A stretch of DNA of 10,845 nucleotides, from NCBI GenBank assembly GCA_034696485.1, contig JAQIWT010001423.1, forward strand, positions 1 to 10,845, in the 5' to 3' direction. Source of the DNA: Isohypsibius dastychi (taxonomy: Eukaryota; Tardigrada; Eutardigrada; Parachela; Isohypsibiidae). Within the stretch, counting starts at the first letter, position 1. Each line of letters starts with the position of its first letter. Both the position numbers and the translations under genes were made by a program. Shown here one piece after another: positions 6,426 through 10,845 of the stretch. The notes under the pieces were generated by a model, which did not search any database, was not told where the DNA came from, and was given only the letters and a program-made list of their open reading frames with translations.

Positions 6426-9400
6426 TCACGCGATGGACAGGCTGCGAGCCTGCTCCATAATCTTTCCCATCACGTCAATCCCAGTTTGCTCGGAGATGTA
6501 ATCCTTCGCTTTTGCCACAATGGCCGACCAGGTGTTTACTTGTTCTTTAAATCTTCCTTCGATCACTGCCACGATGATGGCGGTGACCAGAACTGCCTCC
6601 AACACATTATACCCAGTCAAAACATCTTCGAGATTTTTCAGAATATTCCCGAGTTCGGGCATTTGTCTCTGCAAGTCACAATCCAGTGTCCAGCTTCCAT
6701 CCCAGTTTTGTAAAAGTAAGATGCTTCTCAACGAACCAACTGTCGCATTCTCTGAGACACCCTCCGCGCGATTTGATCCGTTGGTGGAACTACCAGTCCC
6801 TTGATCGTGGTCATTCTGTTCAGCACCTCCTAGCTCATCTGGTTCATCATGACGGGCACGCCAACCCGGACCGGGACCTTGTGTTTCGATCTCTTTCGTT
6901 CGCACCATTTGAGCTCTCTCGTCACGGTATTTCTTAAAGTAGATCAGTTCATCTGCTGCGCCGGCGATACTGCAAAGAGCTCCGAACATCTTGTCTTGAG
7001 CCTGATATCTCCAGTCTCTAATCTTGCTCTTGAAAGTAGCCTTGGTCCGTAAAAGATCGCTTCTTCTATTTTCCGCCACGAAGCCGTTGTTGCTAGAAAC
7101 AGATTTAGGACTGATCTCCCCGCTAAAATCAAGACTCAGGGCTCTCAAGTTCTCAAGCATACTGGTTGCTTGATGAATGTTGCCACAGTCCAGACCTTCT
7201 GTGGCCGTGTTGGTACTTTGATCGAATGATTTGGCGCTAGCTTGGTCCACGGGGATCTCTCGCAGTTCCATATGACCCGGTTCCACATTCTCTCGAGTTT
7301 CAAGCGCGATGAGGGAAACGTACTTGGAAACCAGCCCAAACTTCAAGGAGAGTTTTGTAATGGTCGCTGGATCTGGATTCGGCTGAGACTCCAACTCTTT
7401 AACGATAGCCCGGGCTGCAAGCTTGCTAATAAAACAACTGGCGCTTTTTCGCGTGTTTTTCAGTGGAATTACAGTTTGAATTGTTGTGGTTTCTGTCTTG
7501 AATACAAACGACACATTCGAGGTTGTGATGGGGAATGTGATCACTTGGAACAACGCAAAAACCATTGCGTGCTCACCGGCAAAAATAACTGGGAGTTCTG
7601 CAGGGATAAGCTGCAGTTTTCGTACACTTCCTTCCAAACTGACAACTGCCCCTGAAATGGCTGGCTGGAGAGCTCCTCGCAAATGTCGACACACCTGATC
7701 GGAGAAGTCGCGTCCGTCGCTGATGAATTCTGCTTTTCCATTTCCCGCCCTCGCGAGTCCGTTGACTAAATCCGAGCTCGTGTGACATCCAATGCCAAAC
7801 GAGAATACTCGGTTCTTTTCTGCATTATGGCGAACTAATTTGACAACGCCAGCTGGGTTACCGACGCCACCGTCGGTGAGAACAAACACGATACGCCGAG
7901 ATCCATTAACTGGCTTCGAGAAGATGCCACGAAGTGGCTCATATAGTTCAGTGCCACCCATATCAGCTTGAACAGCTGTCACGTAATTCTTGGCCACTTT
8001 GAAGGATTCCTCATCGTAAGCAACACTGTCTGGGAACAGCGAAGTGAATCTGAAGAGAAACTAGTATATTTATCGCCGCAAATATGATTTCTGTTCCAGG
8101 AAAACACCTGATCCCGTCGCCGTACTTTTGCGGTAATAATCCCGACAGCCTTCGAAATCTCACTAGTATTATTGGAAGCTTGATCTTTCTTGAACCAGAA
8201 AACTTTGGGTGGTAGTTGTTGGCTGTCGAGACTATTAGCGCAAAGGTACCGCGCCGGGAATACGTGTTTTCCTGGTAGTGTAAAACGTACCCAGAGCCAA
8301 ATTTGTAAAAATTGAAGAGGCAGTCTTTGGGAAGACTGCAGAGAAATAACTGCATGGCTGTTCTTGCATGTGCAATATTTGTGCCGGACATCGAGATCGA
8401 ACAGTCCACAAGGAACACCAGCTCGTAAACAAAGTCCTTGGCGACTGGAGGAATGCTCGGAACGAAAGTGTACATTGCAGCAAACTTGTTTGGAGCGTAT
8501 TCTTCCACTTCGATATAATGTTCCGGATTGCTTTTGACCTCAATGTTCAGGATGAAATCCCTGTCCAGCAGTTGTTCTGTCTCGAATGTGACATTTGCTT
8601 GTTTGGCTTCGAGGATATCGACGTGAACGGGGTGAGTTGGGGATATGATACTTTTGATTTCTTCGTACATTTCGATTCTGGCGTTCAACTGGCAAATAAC
8701 TGAAGATGGGAGTGAGGGGTTAAGTTCCAACGGCATCTGTTGAGAAGGAGTGATATCGATGCAACGCGGAATAATGGCCAATGGGATAGTCAAACGGAGA
8801 TTAGTTTGGTCAACCGATTCAAGGGTACAGACATAGCTGATGGCGACGATGCACTCTTTTCCCGGGGGAAGTCGACCAACACTCATGACAAAAGTGTCAT
8901 CACGATCGTCACTCCGATCCAATAGGTAAGCGCCGTGACCTTTAGCCAAAGCATCGTTGTACTCCTGGAATGCATCATCCTTCTTCTTGAACTGACTCGT
9001 CAGAATTCTAAAAGAGAGAGTAACAGGTTCACTCAGACTTTCAGTCAGGTTTCTTCAATAAGCGGAAAAAGGTTACTACTAAGTGCAGGTTAAGGCACAA
9101 CGAGTTTTGTGCCGAGCTGACCACTGTTCATTTTGAGATGTTTTTTTCAAGCTACTTGACAGCTTGAATCAACCAAAAAGTTTGAAAGCTACATGACTGA
9201 TTGACCAAATGGCTCATCTTCACCTCCCATCGATTGTGACCTGGAATCCGATGACCGATGCTTGGTCATGAATAGGGAAGGTATATACGCACTCCAGATC
9301 GGTCTGCTCTTTGTTGACATAAGTTTGGTTGATCTTAATTCTGCTGGCAAACGAACAAATTTCAACGTCGTAAGACGCGGTTTTCAAGGGAATCCTTGCG

Positions 9401-9471
9401 TTGCTGCCCTGGACCAGCAATCCGCAAAGTCCGTTGTTAGCCCTGAATCCAAACCACTGATTACTTTGGTA
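6426..9471 (-). CDS. VWA5A: VWA5A-like protein with VIT and von Willebrand factor A domains
   Basis: Three exons on the minus strand, 9471-9224, 9007-8291 and 8049-6426, join in phase with GT-AG introns of 216 and 241 bp and give 862 residues, stop TGA at 6428-6426. Order: a VIT domain (residues about 14-135, starting LCGLLVQG and including YTFPIHDQASVIGF and KGHGAYLL), then a VWA domain (about 277-450) with a complete metal-ion-dependent adhesion site: DCSIS (Asp284, Ser286, Ser288), the threonine of MGGTE (Thr355) and the aspartate of LTDGG (Asp381). The last ~110 residues hold the LQNWDGSW segment typical of VWA5A relatives. There is no signal peptide or membrane segment, so an intracellular protein is likely; VWA5A function is poorly defined, and partner binding through the MIDAS is inferred from the fold. 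The length is close to the family norm. The initiator codon is missing: the first exon opens after an acceptor at 9473-9472, so a small upstream exon is required. Confidence 0.9.
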
Positions 9472-10220
9472 CTAAAACTCAAATCATCCCTCACATAGCG
9501 AGCAAATGTGGATCGGTTCGTTTGGCCTGTCAACAGGAGAGTACTACTCAGTCTCAGTCAGGATATTTAAATGTTTGGAAATGCAACAAAATTTGGAAAA
9601 CGTGAAGGAAAGCAACGCGGTTTGACTCGCATTGAAACGATGTCTTTAGCCAGTATGGAATCTCTATCGAAAAATGCTCACTGGCTGACTGAACTGAAAA
9701 TGCTCTCAAATCGATATTCCAGCTTGGATTTGACCTGTTTGTCCTGAGCATGAGTTGCTGTCCCTTCAATACTTCAATTCGCATATGCATCCAGTGTCCA
9801 GACAGATTTGCTCTGTGGTGTCCAAGCAACTGCCCGTCTGGCGAAGCCCTTCGGCGCGATCACGCAGGCTTGAAACAGCAACATCAAGCGCCACTGCTCA
9901 AATTCCATGAACAACTTAAAAGCTGACCGTTTAAAGTCTGTAGAAGGGGACTGGAATAGAAGAGAATGTAAAACTGTTTTGCTGTACAAAAAATGAGTGA
10001 TTCTGGATCATGACATTAATCATTAGTAGACATTCAAGAAGCACCGGCTATGTCAAGCTCAAGACCCAAGCTACGTCTCCCGCCAATATCTATCATATAA
10101 CTTTCCGCTACGGGCTTAAGTGAAGCGCAGGCCGAAGTGTATTGAAAGAGACCTATGATACGCATTCTGCCAGCAATACTTTTGCATTCATGGAACATTA
10201 CATTGTACGAGAGAGCATTG
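9472..10220. other. Region upstream of the VWA5A-like gene, no gene found
   Basis: This stretch should contain an intron, the short first coding exon and the promoter of the minus-strand gene. Open frames here look like chance, and no ATG plus donor could be assigned with confidence. Candidate donors on the minus strand include GTGAGC near 9677, which would give unconvincing peptides. Nothing else was recognised. Confidence 0.5.
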
Positions 10221-10311
10221 GTAAGCATAGTTCTGCATTGTAAGGCATAGTTCTGCATAGTCACCAATGGTAACTTACCATAGTTTTGCATTGTAAAGCA
10301 TAGTTCTGAGG
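10221..10311. repeat. Small imperfect tandem repeat, GTAAGCATAGTTCTGCATT unit
   Basis: Four imperfect units of about 20 bp occur at 10221-10239, 10240-10259, 10270-10292 and 10293-10311; a 10-bp interruption separates the second and third. All share CATAGTT(C/T)TG. On the minus strand the third unit contains ATG followed at once by GTAAGT (ATG at 10281-10279, GT at 10278-10277), a strong-looking donor. A splice from there to 9471 would keep phase and supply a start codon for the VWA5A-like gene, but the match lies inside a repeat and may be accidental. Confidence 0.75.
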
Positions 10312-10601
10312 TTCGTGCATCATATGTAACCGACAGCCAATGTTCCGAATACTGTACCTGTTATTGATTTGTTATTTCCGAAATATCGGTTGTTCATGTT
10401 CACCATCGCTGTACTTTACCAAACGTTTTTCAGGCTTTGTTCAGATTTTTGGTGAAGGATTAGACCAAAGGGCATTTGTGCTTCGCTAACGTCACATAAT
10501 ATCCGACGCTTTGACCTCGCATACTCTCGAATTTCAATTCGAATGAAAAGTCTAGACGTATGTGATTGCGAATACCGGTCAAACGTCAACCAGGGTAGTT
10601 T
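10312..10601. other. Unassigned intergenic DNA
   Basis: No supported exon. A minus-strand ATG near 10475 opens a short frame ending at a GTAAAG donor near 10417, and a plus-strand TTTTTCAG acceptor occurs near 10434, but neither joins to anything recognisable. I looked for a relic of exon 3 of the secreted gene here, as the flank to the right would predict, and saw none. Confidence 0.4.
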
Positions 10602-10845
10602 CGAATTGCATATTTTTTATTTCATGTCATTCTGTGGTAAACCGACCTGTCTGATCTGCAAAAAATCTACGGTCATGAAGAATTAAGAAAACTAACTATT
10701 CAACTGCACGCATTTTTGAACCACTTCAACTTTTTTTAGAAACTGATCGTCATATAATGTGAAAATAAAAATACAACACAGCGATATGGATTATTCGAAT
10801 AACCAGAGGTTCCATTGATTCCTAATGTTCAACCACAACTGTTTA
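10602..10845 (+). repeat. Third copy of the 3' flank of the secreted gene
   Basis: This stretch is collinear with 5962-6204, with nearly equal length (244 against 243 bp). Shared blocks in order are CGAATTGCA, CTACGGTCAT, ACTCAACTGCAC type, AAACTGATCGTCA, the TGTGAAA region, CGATATGG, ATTATTCGAA and CCACAACTGTT. It also shares GTCATTCTGT with the left-hand copy (near 3617), which shows that all three derive from one ancestor. The AATAAA is lost. The window ends inside the similarity. Confidence 0.75.

Larger units (their letters stand above)
5502..6800. repeat. Duplicate block, copy 2 (the intact partner of 3134-4285)
   Basis: This is the part of the convergent gene pair that has a copy to the left: the last 46 bp of intron 2, exon 3, the 3' flank, and the C-terminal ~110 codons of the VWA5A-like gene on the minus strand. 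The offset between copies is 2368 bp throughout the exon, with no indel there. Because both genes are complete here and truncated there, this copy is the likely source. Confidence 0.85.

Noticed and set aside
6186-6713. 175-codon plus-strand frame across the spacer and into the VWA5A-like gene.
   Set aside because: It crosses the 31-bp repeat and then shadows the antisense C-terminal exon, with no recognisable protein features.
9554-9829. 91-codon minus-strand frame proposed as the first exon of the VWA5A-like gene.
   Set aside because: It bears no resemblance to a VIT N-terminus, and no donor within it joins convincingly to the acceptor at 9473-9472.

Overview
The window is metazoan nuclear DNA. 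Genes are split by GT-AG introns, many of them only 53-65 bp, and the two best-recognised genes (an abLIM/UNC-115 actin-binding protein and a VWA5A-type VIT+VWA protein) belong to animal families. An invertebrate, perhaps a flatworm, would fit, but nothing here fixes the taxon. There are no prokaryotic operons, CRISPR arrays or recognisable RNA genes.

Layout, left to right. Positions 1-24 are a pure C run. Positions 133-2209 (+) hold the last nine coding exons of an abLIM/UNC-115 homologue, ending in a complete villin headpiece; its LIM domains lie off the left edge. Positions 2210-3133 are UTR/intergenic. Positions 3134-4285 are a decayed duplicate block: an orphan but still open copy of the last exon of the secreted gene at 5038-5882, then an antisense, frameshifted relic of the C-terminus of the VWA5A-like gene. 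A possible membrane-segment exon lies at 4367-4492 (-). Positions 5038-5882 (+) hold a complete three-exon gene for a 237-residue secreted, lipocalin-like protein. Positions 6426-9471 (-) hold the VWA5A-like gene, converging on it tail to tail. Positions 9472-10600 look non-coding apart from a small tandem repeat at 10221-10311. Positions 10602-10845 carry a third copy of the 3' flank of the secreted gene.

The central structural result is that the convergent pair [secreted lipocalin-like gene (+) / VWA5A-like gene (-)] seems to be a repeating unit. One copy is complete, one is truncated to the left, and the 3' flank of a further unit appears at the right edge. In the truncated copy the intron-exon junction of the secreted gene is identical over 95 bp while everything further right decays steadily. 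This suggests gene conversion or selection acting on that exon. No functional link between the two paired genes can be shown from sequence alone.
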